Positions 1-8,438 of a stretch of DNA of 64,000 nt are shown here, one piece after another. Position numbers and translations under genes: made by a program. The DNA lies in the NCBI GenBank assembly GCA_965242775.1, contig CBDETI010000015.1, forward strand, positions 150,913-214,912. Direction: 5' to 3'. The stretch comes from JAWPMT01 sp965242775 (lineage in GTDB: Bacteria; Bacteroidota; Bacteroidia; Cytophagales; Cyclobacteriaceae). The notes beneath the pieces are model-generated. The model was not told the DNA's origin, did not search any database, and saw only the letters and a list, made by a program, of their open reading frames with translations. The stretch's first letter is position 1. The number at the start of each line of letters is the position of its first letter.

Positions 1-1025
1 AGAAACTCGTAGAAATGAGCAATGGTTGCATTTGCTGTACACTAAGGGAAGACTTGATGATTGAAGTGGAAAAGCTGGCCAAAATGAAGAAGTTCGATTA
101 CCTACTGATTGAAAGTACGGGCATTTCGGAACCCATTCCAGTAGCACAGACCTTTTCCTTTGCGACCGGAGACGAGTTGTATGACCTCACCCAGGTCAGC
201 CAGCTCGACACCATGGTAACGGTGGTGGACGCCTTCAATTTCTTTAAAGATTTTGGCAGCGCTGATACGATTTTGGACCGGGAAATGACCGACGACCAGG
301 AGGACGAACGGACCATCGTAAATCTACTGACGGATCAGGTGGAATTCGCCAATGTCATCCTTCTCAATAAGTCTGATCTGGTAACGGAGGACCAGCTAGG
401 CATGCTGGAAAAGACTTTGCTCAAACTCAACCCCACGGCAAAGATTGTCCGGACCACACACAGTAAAATTGATCCGAAAGAAATCCTGAATACAGGATTA
501 TTCGACTATGAAATAGCTGAGCAATCAGCGGGATGGCAAAAAGAGTTGGAGTTGGCCCAAAAGGGCATAGCCCATAACCCGGAAACGGAAGAGTACGGTA
601 TCAGCTCGTTCGTCTATCAAAATGCCAAGCCTTTTCATCCGCAGCGATTTCTGGAGTATGTCAGCGAGGATTTCCCAAATACGATTATCAGAAGTAAGGG
701 CATATTCTGGATCGCTTCACGGACGGATAAGGCTATATTGTGGAGTCAGGCAGGTGGGTCACTCAAAGCAGAGATTTACGGGAGATGGTGGGCAAGTGTG
801 CCCATGAAACGGCGCGCAATGAACCCTGCGTACCTGGAAAATCAGGAACTTATCCAGGCCAAGTGGGATAAAAAATGGGGAGACCGGATGAATGAATTGG
901 TATTCATCGGTCAGGACATGGACAAGGCGCAGATCATGGCCGACCTGGACGCATGCCTGCTCATGGATCATGAGATCATCGGCTTGGAGTCGGGCAATCT
1001 TTTTCAGGACAATTGGCCGATATGA
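1..1025 (+). CDS. COG0523/CobW-family GTPase metallochaperone (5' partial)
   Basis: The reading frame is open from base 3, so the gene begins before the window; the P-loop is therefore not visible. What remains starts just before the CxCC metal-binding motif (GCICC) that defines COG0523 GTPases, followed by the ESTG switch region, the base-specificity motif NKSD near base 375, and a CobW C-terminal domain (SSFVYQ...PFHPQRF) from about base 600. These proteins use GTP hydrolysis to deliver a metal, often zinc, to client enzymes in the cytoplasm. The stop overlaps the next start as ATGA, and a second COG0523 gene lies two genes on, so the three genes are probably one operon. Which metal is involved cannot be read from the sequence. 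Confidence 0.9.
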   Translation, partial: KLVEMSNGCICCTLREDLMIEVEKLAKMKKFDYLLIESTGISEPIPVAQTFSFATGDELYDLTQVSQLDTMVTVVDAFNFFKDFGSADTILDREMTDDQEDERTIVNLLTDQVEFANVILLNKSDLVTEDQLGMLEKTLLKLNPTAKIVRTTHSKIDPKEILNTGLFDYEIAEQSAGWQKELELAQKGIAHNPETEEYGISSFVYQNAKPFHPQRFLEYVSEDFPNTIIRSKGIFWIASRTDKAILWSQAGGSLKAEIYGRWWASVPMKRRAMNPAYLENQELIQAKWDKKWGDRMNELVFIGQDMDKAQIMADLDACLLMDHEIIGLESGNLFQDNWPI

Positions 1026-1690
1026 GATTGTTAACATCGCTTCCTTTTATTGGCCAAAACCCCAAGTCGCCACGGCAAATTCTAAGTACTGATTGGGCAA
1101 AGCGGAGTGTGATCCTGCAACCTGATGTGAACCTTTTTTGCTGGCGACGACCCAAGGATCCAGCCATCGAGCTATACCTAAAGTTCCTCGTAAGTGGCAC
1201 TTCGTTCAAAATCCAGTGCCAGGTATCTATTGACAACCTGAAGAAAGATTTTAAAGGTCTTCGAGAGCAATTGCCAGGAGCAGAGCAATATGAGCAGGTC
1301 GACGTTTTTTTGGCAGACCTGAAGCGACTAACACGCGATTTTCTCGCCTACTCTGAACATCGAAGCGGCACGTTGCACCTGCGATTGCTCACTGATAATG
1401 CCTGCACCAAATTTCATACCGACGCATACCGGTTGCGTCTCTTCACAACTTATAGGGGGAGAGGAACGGAATGGCTGCCTGAGTCAGCTGTAAATCGCAA
1501 ATCACTAGGCACTAACAATCATGGCATCATTCGCGACCCACTTCAAATTCGACATATGCAAGCTTTTGAAGTGGGCATTCTAAAAGGTGAGGTCCCATCT
1601 CAACCTACTAACGTAAAAGGCATTGTCCACAGGTCGCCACAAATCAGTCATCTGGACGAAAAACGAGTCATCTGCCGTATAGACATATGA
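1022..1690 (+). CDS. DUF1826 domain protein
   Basis: A cytoplasmic protein of about 222 residues without signal peptide or membrane segment. The central part carries the pattern characteristic of DUF1826 as I know it: C.KFHTD, then RLRLFTTYRGRGTEWLPE. The family has no established reaction; its genes commonly sit beside COG0523 GTPases in zinc-responsive loci, as here. I chose the ATG at 1022, which overlaps the upstream stop as ATGA; a TTG three codons earlier would also be in frame. The stop overlaps the ATG of the following GTPase at 1687 in the same way, so translation of the three genes is probably coupled. A conserved His-Asp pair in the central motif could bind metal, but this is inference. 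Confidence 0.85.
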   Translation: MRLLTSLPFIGQNPKSPRQILSTDWAKRSVILQPDVNLFCWRRPKDPAIELYLKFLVSGTSFKIQCQVSIDNLKKDFKGLREQLPGAEQYEQVDVFLADLKRLTRDFLAYSEHRSGTLHLRLLTDNACTKFHTDAYRLRLFTTYRGRGTEWLPESAVNRKSLGTNNHGIIRDPLQIRHMQAFEVGILKGEVPSQPTNVKGIVHRSPQISHLDEKRVICRIDI

Positions 1691-2673
1691 GTAGAAAGCC
1701 GGTTCATATCGTCACAGGGTTCCTCGGGGCAGGTAAGACTACCTTCCTTAATCACTTCATCCGCACTCAGCTGCCTGAAAGAATTTTTGTGATTGAAAAT
1801 GAATGCGGAGCCACCAATGTAGATGGAGCCCTGGTCATGGATGGTGTGGAAGAGGTGGTGGAGTTAAGCGCAGGATGCCTGTGCTGTTCGTTGGCCGATG
1901 GACTCATCGACATTCTCGAAGAAGCAGGTAAGAGAACGGAGCAATACGACCGGCTTGTTATCGAAACCACAGGTATCGCTGATCCCAGCTCAATTATCCA
2001 GACGTTTCTTGAAAATCCTCAGGTGGAAAGGGTATTTGATCTCAAGCAAGTTACCTGCATTGTAGATGCCGGATTGATAGAAGAATGGCTGGTAGAAACG
2101 GAAGAAGCCCTGAGACAGATTGCATTGGCCGATGCCATAATGATCAACAAGGCCGATATGATATCACCCTCGCGTTTGGGGGTAGTTCGTGGACTTATTG
2201 GCGCGATCAACCCTCACGCTACGATCTTTATAGGTCAGCAGGGTATTTTTCCAGTGGACAGGATTCTGGAAATAGGAACCACTAAACCGGAATCCGTAGA
2301 AAAATTAGCCACTCCTGACCATCATCATGAACACAACACAGGAGTAGAAGGTGAAAGCAATAGTCATAAGATTACCACTTTCACGCTCACTTTTTCGGAT
2401 GAGTTGGACCTCAATCACCTGCAGGCGGATCTGAACAGGATCGTGCAATTGTACCGACATCAGGTTTACCGGGTCAAGGGATTCATTGCGATTCCTAATT
2501 ACCCCAATCGAGTCATTTTGCAATCAGCGAGAAGCACGTTTATTGCCACTGACGGCACACCCTGGGAGGATCAGAAAAACCGAGAAGGCAAACTGGTATT
2601 CATCGGTAGAGGATTGAAAAAAGATGTTTTTGAGAAGATGTTTAATCGACACCTGGTGAAGAAGGGCTTTTAA
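1687..2673 (+). CDS. COG0523/CobW-family GTPase metallochaperone
   Basis: Full-length 328-residue G3E GTPase. The Walker A motif GFLGAGKTT is near residue 12, the CxCC motif (GCLCC) near residue 62, ETTGIADP near 95 and the NKAD guanine-specificity motif near 154. A His cluster (HHHEH) near residue 215, between the GTPase and C-terminal domains, is typical of members handling zinc or other divalent metals. The C-terminal CobW domain follows. It differs clearly from the first COG0523 protein in the operon, so the two may serve different clients or metals. The start overlaps the DUF1826 stop as ATGA. No metal-responsive operator is visible because the operon promoter lies left of the window. 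Confidence 0.9.
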   Translation: MSRKPVHIVTGFLGAGKTTFLNHFIRTQLPERIFVIENECGATNVDGALVMDGVEEVVELSAGCLCCSLADGLIDILEEAGKRTEQYDRLVIETTGIADPSSIIQTFLENPQVERVFDLKQVTCIVDAGLIEEWLVETEEALRQIALADAIMINKADMISPSRLGVVRGLIGAINPHATIFIGQQGIFPVDRILEIGTTKPESVEKLATPDHHHEHNTGVEGESNSHKITTFTLTFSDELDLNHLQADLNRIVQLYRHQVYRVKGFIAIPNYPNRVILQSARSTFIATDGTPWEDQKNREGKLVFIGRGLKKDVFEKMFNRHLVKKGF

Positions 2674-2705
2674 GGCCCAAAATAAGCTGTAGAAAATATT
2701 TCATT

Positions 2706-3909
2706 ATGGCAGATAGCAGAAGACAATTTATTGGTAAATCTCTCCTCGGTGCTGGCGGTCTCCTGCTATCATCAGGTAAAGGGGCTATGGCTTCCAGCAC
2801 CAAATCAGGTGGCTTCCAAAGCAAGCCTTGGCTCGAACTATCCAAAGACGCCTATCTGAGCAACGTTGCAGATAGCAAATGGCAGGCCCGTGGTGGCGGT
2901 CCTCAAAAACAACGCTTATGGATTGGGTGAGGTGGAAGTGGCAGGCATTCTCAACCACTCGCCTCATGTGTTTGGCATGGCAGTGGTCAAAGATGAAAGT
3001 GCCCTGGCCATGCGGTCTTCAGGTGTGACAAGTTCCATTTTACTTATGGCTGATTTTGACAAGGACTTATCCGCAGAACTGGTTCATCAGGAAATCACAT
3101 TGAGTGTCCACTCTCTCACCTCCCTTAAGAAGATCCAAGCGATCGCAAAATACAGTGACCGCCCAATTAAGGTCGCACTTTACGTCGATACAGGTTTGGG
3201 AAGAATGGGGATCCCCTATCAGGACACTGAAAGCCTTGCAATAGCAGTTCAGAAAGATCCCCAATTACGGATCGAGCAAACATTCTCTACACTAACCACA
3301 CCTAAAGACTTTGCAGTTGAGCAAATTCGGAGATTCCAAAAAATTGGAGAGAATCTTGACGCAAAGGGTGTCGCAATGGGTTTACGTCACCTGGCCCCTT
3401 CCTACTCCCTATTGGATCTGACCGCTTCGCACCAGGACGCGGTACGGCCCGGGATTCTCCTACACGGTTCCTTCCCAATAGCCAATATGCCGGAAGCCGG
3501 GCAATTCCCCCTTCAGGTTCCCTATCGCCTAAAAGCTCCAGTCATTCGAGTTGAAAAACTTAAAGCAGGGGACACCATTGGCTTCTCCCGATTCTACAAA
3601 GTAGAACAAGACGAGTGGATCGCCACCTTGCCTATCGGCTGGGCAGATGGCTATGATAGCGGCGCTGAGAATGGTGCGAAGGTGTTATTGAATGATCAAT
3701 TATTTGCTGTCGTAAATGTAAATGCCAGTCACGTCAATGTAGCACTTGGCAAAGACACCCAGGTCAAGGTTGGAGACGTAGCGACACTCATCGGTCCAGA
3801 TCGACCGCAAATTACACCTGAGGGCTTTGGCAAGCTAGTCGGTGGCCACAACTACTTGCAGATCAATTATAAAGAATCTATTTCCAAGCACGTGTATGAG
3901 AGTTTTTAG
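2706..3909 (+). pseudogene. Tat-exported alanine-racemase-like protein, frameshifted
   Basis: Two overlapping frames together make one fold-type III PLP protein. The first (2706-2930) has a twin-arginine signal (SRRQFIGKSLLGAGG) and ends in WLELSKDAYLSNV; the second (open from 2866) continues with ANGRPVVAVLKNNAYGLG, which contains the PLP lysine. The frame changes by one base between about 2862 and 2880. Further family motifs are visible: DTGLGRMG, VRPGILLHG and LPIGWADGY. At the position where alanine racemases have the second catalytic base in VSYG, this protein reads IGFS, so the tyrosine appears to be phenylalanine; the usual C-terminal SMD is NASH. Racemase activity is thus doubtful even if the frameshift is a sequence error. 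The end overlaps the next gene by 14 bases. Confidence 0.75.
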
Positions 3910-5692
3910 CTTCCTGGTCGTTTTTTGGGGGATCTGGTCCGTCCATGGACAGGGTCAATTTGTCACGCTTGAGGATGGCACAAGGCTATATGTGGAAGAA
4001 GACGGTCAGGGACAAGCGCTTGTTTTTGTCACGGGATGGACCATGACACATCGGTTCTTTGAGCATCAGAAAAGCCATTTTTCCAAAGACTATCAAGTAA
4101 TCACCTATGATCCCAGGGGGCAGGGAAGGTCGGATCGCACAACTTTCAAAAACACCTACAAGGATCATGCAAACGATCTGCGACAACTCCTTGAACAAAA
4201 GAAGCTCACCAATATCGTGTTGGTTGGGTGGTCCAGCGGTTGTCTGACGGTTTACGAATACACCAGACATTTTGGAGTCGAAAACATAGATAAAGTAGTG
4301 CTGATTGACGAACCTCCCAAGTGGGTAGGCGACACAAATACCGAATGGGTTTACGGAAGTTTTGGAGACTACCGCTCCAGCCTTAAAGGCCTAATATCGG
4401 GACCATCCGAACCCAATGGCATTATCGACTGGATGCTCAGCAAACCTGTTGATAGCATGACAAGGAAGTGGATGAGAGAGGAAATTCTGATGACCACCCC
4501 GGAAGTGGCGTTGAATCTGTACATAGATGGCCTGGTTTCTGACTATCAACTGGACCTGATCAAAATTGGTCAGGAAATACCCGTCCTCATGATGGTCCGC
4601 TGGAATTACCTGGAGGAAGCAAAATCATGGTTGGAGATATATGCACCGGAAATCAAGCTAAAAAGAATATCAAGTCATGCCATGTTTTGGGAAAGGCCGT
4701 CAGCATTCAACGACATGCTTTCCGCGTTCCTTTCAGCACCTGAAGAGTTTAAGCCGGGGCCTGCGATACCCAAGCATGGAAACCTGTTGTCTCCTCGTTA
4801 TGGACCCACTGCAGTCACAGACGGAGAATGGATTTATGTCTATGGCGGCGCTCCAAACGGTGGTCGAAATGGTGCAGATTTCATGCATCACGGCCTTCAC
4901 GCTTCGATTGAAAGAGTAAATCCCATTACGTTGAAAGCGGAATTTTTTGGAAGTGGTCTACACCGAAGGGCCAACCATGCCACGGCAATCTTAGGTGAAA
5001 AGATCGTTACCTGCGGTGGTCGCTCGCAAGTGGGGTTAGCCCGTCCCAAAATGAGTTCCTGCGAATCCCTGGACCTGCAAACGGGATTATATCGGGAAAT
5101 AGCCCCACTACCGGAAGCCGTCAGGACATTGGGATTAGTATCTCTCAATGGCAGCTTATATGCCATTGGAGGAGTCACTGATGGACCCGGATACTCCAAG
5201 GGCACCTACCGTTTGAAAGAGGATGCCTCCGACTGGGAGCGTTTACCAGATGCTCCATTACCGGTATCAGGGCAGGCAGTGGTTGTGGGTCAGGAAATTT
5301 ATCTCATCGGCGGCTACAATGGTCAGGCCATGCGGTCAGTCATGGTATTCAACACGCAGACCAAAAGTTGGCGACAGAGATCGGATCTGCCCTATCCCCT
5401 CAGTGCACATTCGGTCGTAAGTCATGGCCCATCTATTTTCATTTTTGGTGACTATCAACAACTCGATGCTGTTCACCGATATGATACCCAGACCGGAGAA
5501 CTTTTTTTACAAAATGCAAAAATTACCCCAAGACGACATACTACGGCCGTTTTGGTAGGAGGTAAAGCCATTGTAATTGGTGGGAATCAGACAAGTGCCG
5601 GTCAGGCCTTGACCACTATCGAATCATTTGACCTACAAAACCTAAGTAAGGGCGAAATCCCTGCCGCACCACAGGGTGGTGATCAGGACTAG
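3896..5692 (+). CDS. Secreted alpha/beta hydrolase fused to Kelch beta-propeller
   Basis: About 598 residues. I start at the ATG at 3896, which directly begins a signal peptide (MRVFSFLVVFWGIW); an in-frame upstream start would place 18 non-signal residues in front. Residues about 22-270 are an alpha/beta hydrolase: oxyanion region VTGW, DPRGQGRSD, the nucleophile elbow GWSSG with Ser near 113, and a late His in SSHAMFWERP. Residues about 300-590 contain Kelch-type repeats (YVYGGAPN, TCGGRS, YAIGGVTD, YLIGGYNG, IVIGGNQ), forming a beta-propeller. I do not know this combination as a named family; the propeller may bind a polymer or partner protein for the hydrolase. The gene follows the racemase-like gene with a short overlap. 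Confidence 0.85.
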   Translation: MRVFSFLVVFWGIWSVHGQGQFVTLEDGTRLYVEEDGQGQALVFVTGWTMTHRFFEHQKSHFSKDYQVITYDPRGQGRSDRTTFKNTYKDHANDLRQLLEQKKLTNIVLVGWSSGCLTVYEYTRHFGVENIDKVVLIDEPPKWVGDTNTEWVYGSFGDYRSSLKGLISGPSEPNGIIDWMLSKPVDSMTRKWMREEILMTTPEVALNLYIDGLVSDYQLDLIKIGQEIPVLMMVRWNYLEEAKSWLEIYAPEIKLKRISSHAMFWERPSAFNDMLSAFLSAPEEFKPGPAIPKHGNLLSPRYGPTAVTDGEWIYVYGGAPNGGRNGADFMHHGLHASIERVNPITLKAEFFGSGLHRRANHATAILGEKIVTCGGRSQVGLARPKMSSCESLDLQTGLYREIAPLPEAVRTLGLVSLNGSLYAIGGVTDGPGYSKGTYRLKEDASDWERLPDAPLPVSGQAVVVGQEIYLIGGYNGQAMRSVMVFNTQTKSWRQRSDLPYPLSAHSVVSHGPSIFIFGDYQQLDAVHRYDTQTGELFLQNAKITPRRHTTAVLVGGKAIVIGGNQTSAGQALTTIESFDLQNLSKGEIPAAPQGGDQD

Positions 5693-5751
5693 AAATCAAC
5701 CCAAAAAACATAGAACTCAAAACCCCGCCAAGCCGGCAACAAAAACTCAAA

Positions 5752-7956
5752 ATGATGAAACAAATTTTGCTTTTCTCTCTAGGTCTCGCGTTGGCACTAA
5801 CTGCCCGTTCCCAAGATGACCAAAACTTTCCTCCTCCCGAAGTTCAGCCTGTGGTAAAGGCGACGAGAGCCCAGGGAACCATTGCTGTGGATGGTCGTCT
5901 GGATGAGAGCGATTGGTCTCAGGGTGTGCCTGTTTCAGATTTCTTCAGAAGAGAACCGCGACAGGGTGGTCCTATTCGCTACGAAACAGAAGTGAAATTT
6001 CTATTCGACGATAAAAATCTCTACATCGGAGCCTGGTGCAAGGATTCCGTAGGAATAAAGGGCATCAGGGTGCAGGACCTCCGGCGCGACTTTGAGTGGG
6101 GCGAAAATGACATTTTTGGCGTTTCCCTAGATCCTCAAAACCTCCGACAATATGCGCAGGCATTCCTCACCACCCCTTATGGTAACCAGCGTGACCTACA
6201 AAATTTCAATGGCAACACTTTTGATACCGGATGGAATACACTTTGGCGAGTTCGCACGCAGCGATCCGCGGAAGGATATACAGCGGAATTTGCCATTCCA
6301 TTCAAAACACTGCGCTATGACATGCCTGAAAACGGAGAACCAGTCGAATGGGGCCTGACATTAGTTAGATACGCTCGGCGGGATATTGAAGTCTCCACCT
6401 ACCCTGCCATCCCACAGTCATTCACCCCTTATCGAATGACATATGCAGCGAAACTAACGGGGATAGACGTCCCACCGCCATCCGCCAACATCAGGATTGA
6501 ACCATACACGCTTTATCAATATGATGAAGTGAGAAACGGGACAGATGACGCAACTGACGGGGATTTCAAACTGGGCGGGGATCTAAAATGGGCCATTAAC
6601 CCCCGATCGGTCCTCGACCTTACGTTTAATACAGACTTTGCGCAAGCAGATGTAGACAGAGCGGTCAACAACCTGGAGCGGTTCAACATTTTCTTCCCGG
6701 AGCGGCGGCAGTTTTTTCTGGAAAACTCGGGAATTTGGTCCGGGGGACGTCAACAATCCATCCGCCCTTTCTTTAGCCGGCGAGTTGGTCTCCAGGGCAG
6801 TTTCAATGCGGCCCCGGCACCCATAGAAGCAGGAGCTAGGTTTACCCAACGAACAGAGCAGCAAGCCATCGCTGGCTTATTGGTCAGACAGGGAGAAACA
6901 GCCACTTCACAGAACTCCAATTTTGGCGTCTTGCGTTATCTGAGAAATTTCGGCAGGGAAAATAACATTGGCGTGATGGTCACCCAACGCTCCGATCAGT
7001 CCAAAGGTGAGATTGACTTAGCAGGGAACAATAACACGACCCTAACCCTCGATGGCCAGCTGCGCCCAACCAGCCAGTGGGATGTTCAATATCTACTCAC
7101 CTCCTCCATCGACGAAGCTAGCGGTGAAACTGGCTATGCAGGTCGTATTTTCGTTGGCAACCAATCCAACAAGTTGTACTATGGGTGGGTCACGGAGTAT
7201 ACCGATGAAAATTACAACCCCAGAATGGGCTTTGTGCGCCAAAACAATGTCATCCGCCACAACCCCGGAGGCTACTATATCTGGAGGCCAAAGACCGATT
7301 TTATCAGACGTTGGGATCCGGGCATGTTCGTAAACTTCAATCACGATGCAACCGATCCCGCTAGCTTCCAGCAGGCCAGCTTGTATATTTTCCCTGTTTA
7401 CGCCTGGTTCAAGGACAATAGCTTCCTGGAAATGTCATTCACACCGACCTGGCAGAATATCAACTTCGCATTTGCTCCATTAGGATTGGCTATTGAGCAG
7501 GATAATTATTACTACACGCGGTACCTGATTCGCTACAACACCGACCGATCAAAGAAATGGTCTTTGTCTCTGTCTTATGATTTTGGCTCGTTTTACAATG
7601 GAAATCGAAACACAATCCGCTCGTCTTTTCGACTAGCCCCTCTTCCACAGGCAGCCCTGACGGTCGATTATGAGTACAACGACTTGAATGACGTGGGTAT
7701 AGACGAAGGAGATCTCAGCACGCATCTGATAACCTTAGGATCAAGATTTGCCCTTAACCCACGTGTCCAGGTCTCCGCATTTTATCAGTACAACAGTTTT
7801 GATGAACTCGGACGCTGGAATGTGCGGGCAAGCTGGGAATATCAGCCACTTTCCTTTGTCTACCTGGTCTTCAACGACACAAGGATAGATGGCCTCGAAA
7901 ATCCATTCGAAGAGCAGCAGGTGATCGCAAAGGTCACTTTCCTAAAGCAGTTTTAA
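5752..7956 (+). CDS. DUF5916 outer-membrane protein with CBM9-like N-terminus
   Basis: 734 residues with a signal peptide ending near ARSQ. Residues about 35-235 resemble the carbohydrate-binding family 9-like module (TIAVDGRLDESDW, then YETEVKFLFDDKNLYIG and FDTGWNTLW). The rest is rich in alternating aromatic/hydrophobic strands and carries the DUF5916 signature FNIFFPERRQFFLEN near residue 315; it ends in Phe (FLKQF), as usual for outer-membrane beta-barrels. DUF5916 proteins are common in Bacteroidota; a role in binding or taking up glycans or peptides is assumed rather than shown. It follows the hydrolase-Kelch gene by 59 bases and may share its transcript. Confidence 0.85.
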   Translation: MMKQILLFSLGLALALTARSQDDQNFPPPEVQPVVKATRAQGTIAVDGRLDESDWSQGVPVSDFFRREPRQGGPIRYETEVKFLFDDKNLYIGAWCKDSVGIKGIRVQDLRRDFEWGENDIFGVSLDPQNLRQYAQAFLTTPYGNQRDLQNFNGNTFDTGWNTLWRVRTQRSAEGYTAEFAIPFKTLRYDMPENGEPVEWGLTLVRYARRDIEVSTYPAIPQSFTPYRMTYAAKLTGIDVPPPSANIRIEPYTLYQYDEVRNGTDDATDGDFKLGGDLKWAINPRSVLDLTFNTDFAQADVDRAVNNLERFNIFFPERRQFFLENSGIWSGGRQQSIRPFFSRRVGLQGSFNAAPAPIEAGARFTQRTEQQAIAGLLVRQGETATSQNSNFGVLRYLRNFGRENNIGVMVTQRSDQSKGEIDLAGNNNTTLTLDGQLRPTSQWDVQYLLTSSIDEASGETGYAGRIFVGNQSNKLYYGWVTEYTDENYNPRMGFVRQNNVIRHNPGGYYIWRPKTDFIRRWDPGMFVNFNHDATDPASFQQASLYIFPVYAWFKDNSFLEMSFTPTWQNINFAFAPLGLAIEQDNYYYTRYLIRYNTDRSKKWSLSLSYDFGSFYNGNRNTIRSSFRLAPLPQAALTVDYEYNDLNDVGIDEGDLSTHLITLGSRFALNPRVQVSAFYQYNSFDELGRWNVRASWEYQPLSFVYLVFNDTRIDGLENPFEEQQVIAKVTFLKQF

Positions 7957-8133
7957 GTCTCCAAAGTCCCTGGTGTAAGTGGGTGTTCCATGACCTTTGA
8001 GCCAAACGGTATTAGCGTTTAGGTTTCCAGGCCAACTAATGATTTAATTGGCTTGTCGTGACTATTTTATGACTCAGCTAATAATCGAGTGTATCGCGGG
8101 TTTCCGATTCTACATTTGGATAAAGCTATAGAC

Positions 8134-8331
8134 ATGGAAACTTTAAAAACACCCGCAAGCAGCCTGCTTTCACTTTTCGGCGCCATATTTGGAAGAGTCA
8201 CTCTTAGAGTAAGAATTTTGACCTTTGAAATAAGGGAGTTGGTACGAGACATAGCACTCATTCCCGTACCGTTGAGACTGTATTTCATAATCGTTTCATT
8301 GTTCATTATAACCCAGGGGTTGGGTTTTTGA
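8134..8331 (+). CDS. Possible small membrane protein
   Basis: A 65-codon frame starting METLKTPASSLLS, inside a 480-base stretch without a clear gene (7957-8438). Its C-terminal third (LRLYFIIVSLFIITQGLGF) is hydrophobic enough for one membrane helix, and the middle is basic and amphipathic. There is no visible ribosome-binding site and an antisense frame of similar length covers the same bases, so this may be chance. Apart from this and the promoter before the histidine kinase I see nothing else in the gap. Confidence 0.22.
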   Translation: METLKTPASSLLSLFGAIFGRVTLRVRILTFEIRELVRDIALIPVPLRLYFIIVSLFIITQGLGF

Positions 8332-8360
8332 CATTCAAATCGCTATATGCTATATATTTA
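8328..8360 (+). promoter_or_regulatory. Predicted housekeeping promoter for the hybrid-kinase operon
   Basis: TTGACA at 8328-8333 is followed after 17 bases by TATATA (8351-8356). The overlapping TATATTTA at 8353-8360 resembles the Bacteroidota -7 element TAnnTTTG, 22 bases after the TTG. It lies about 80 bases upstream of the kinase start. Pattern match only. Confidence 0.4.
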
Positions 8361-8438
8361 AAACGAATTAAGAATGTGGCTCCCAGGGTACCATTTGCTC
8401 ATTTATAAATCGTATCTTACTAGAACAGCCAGAATACT

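Noticed and set aside
8067..8306. 79-codon open frame on the minus strand
   Set aside because: Overlaps the weak small-membrane-protein candidate on the other strand; polar, no motif, no neighbour to form an operon with.
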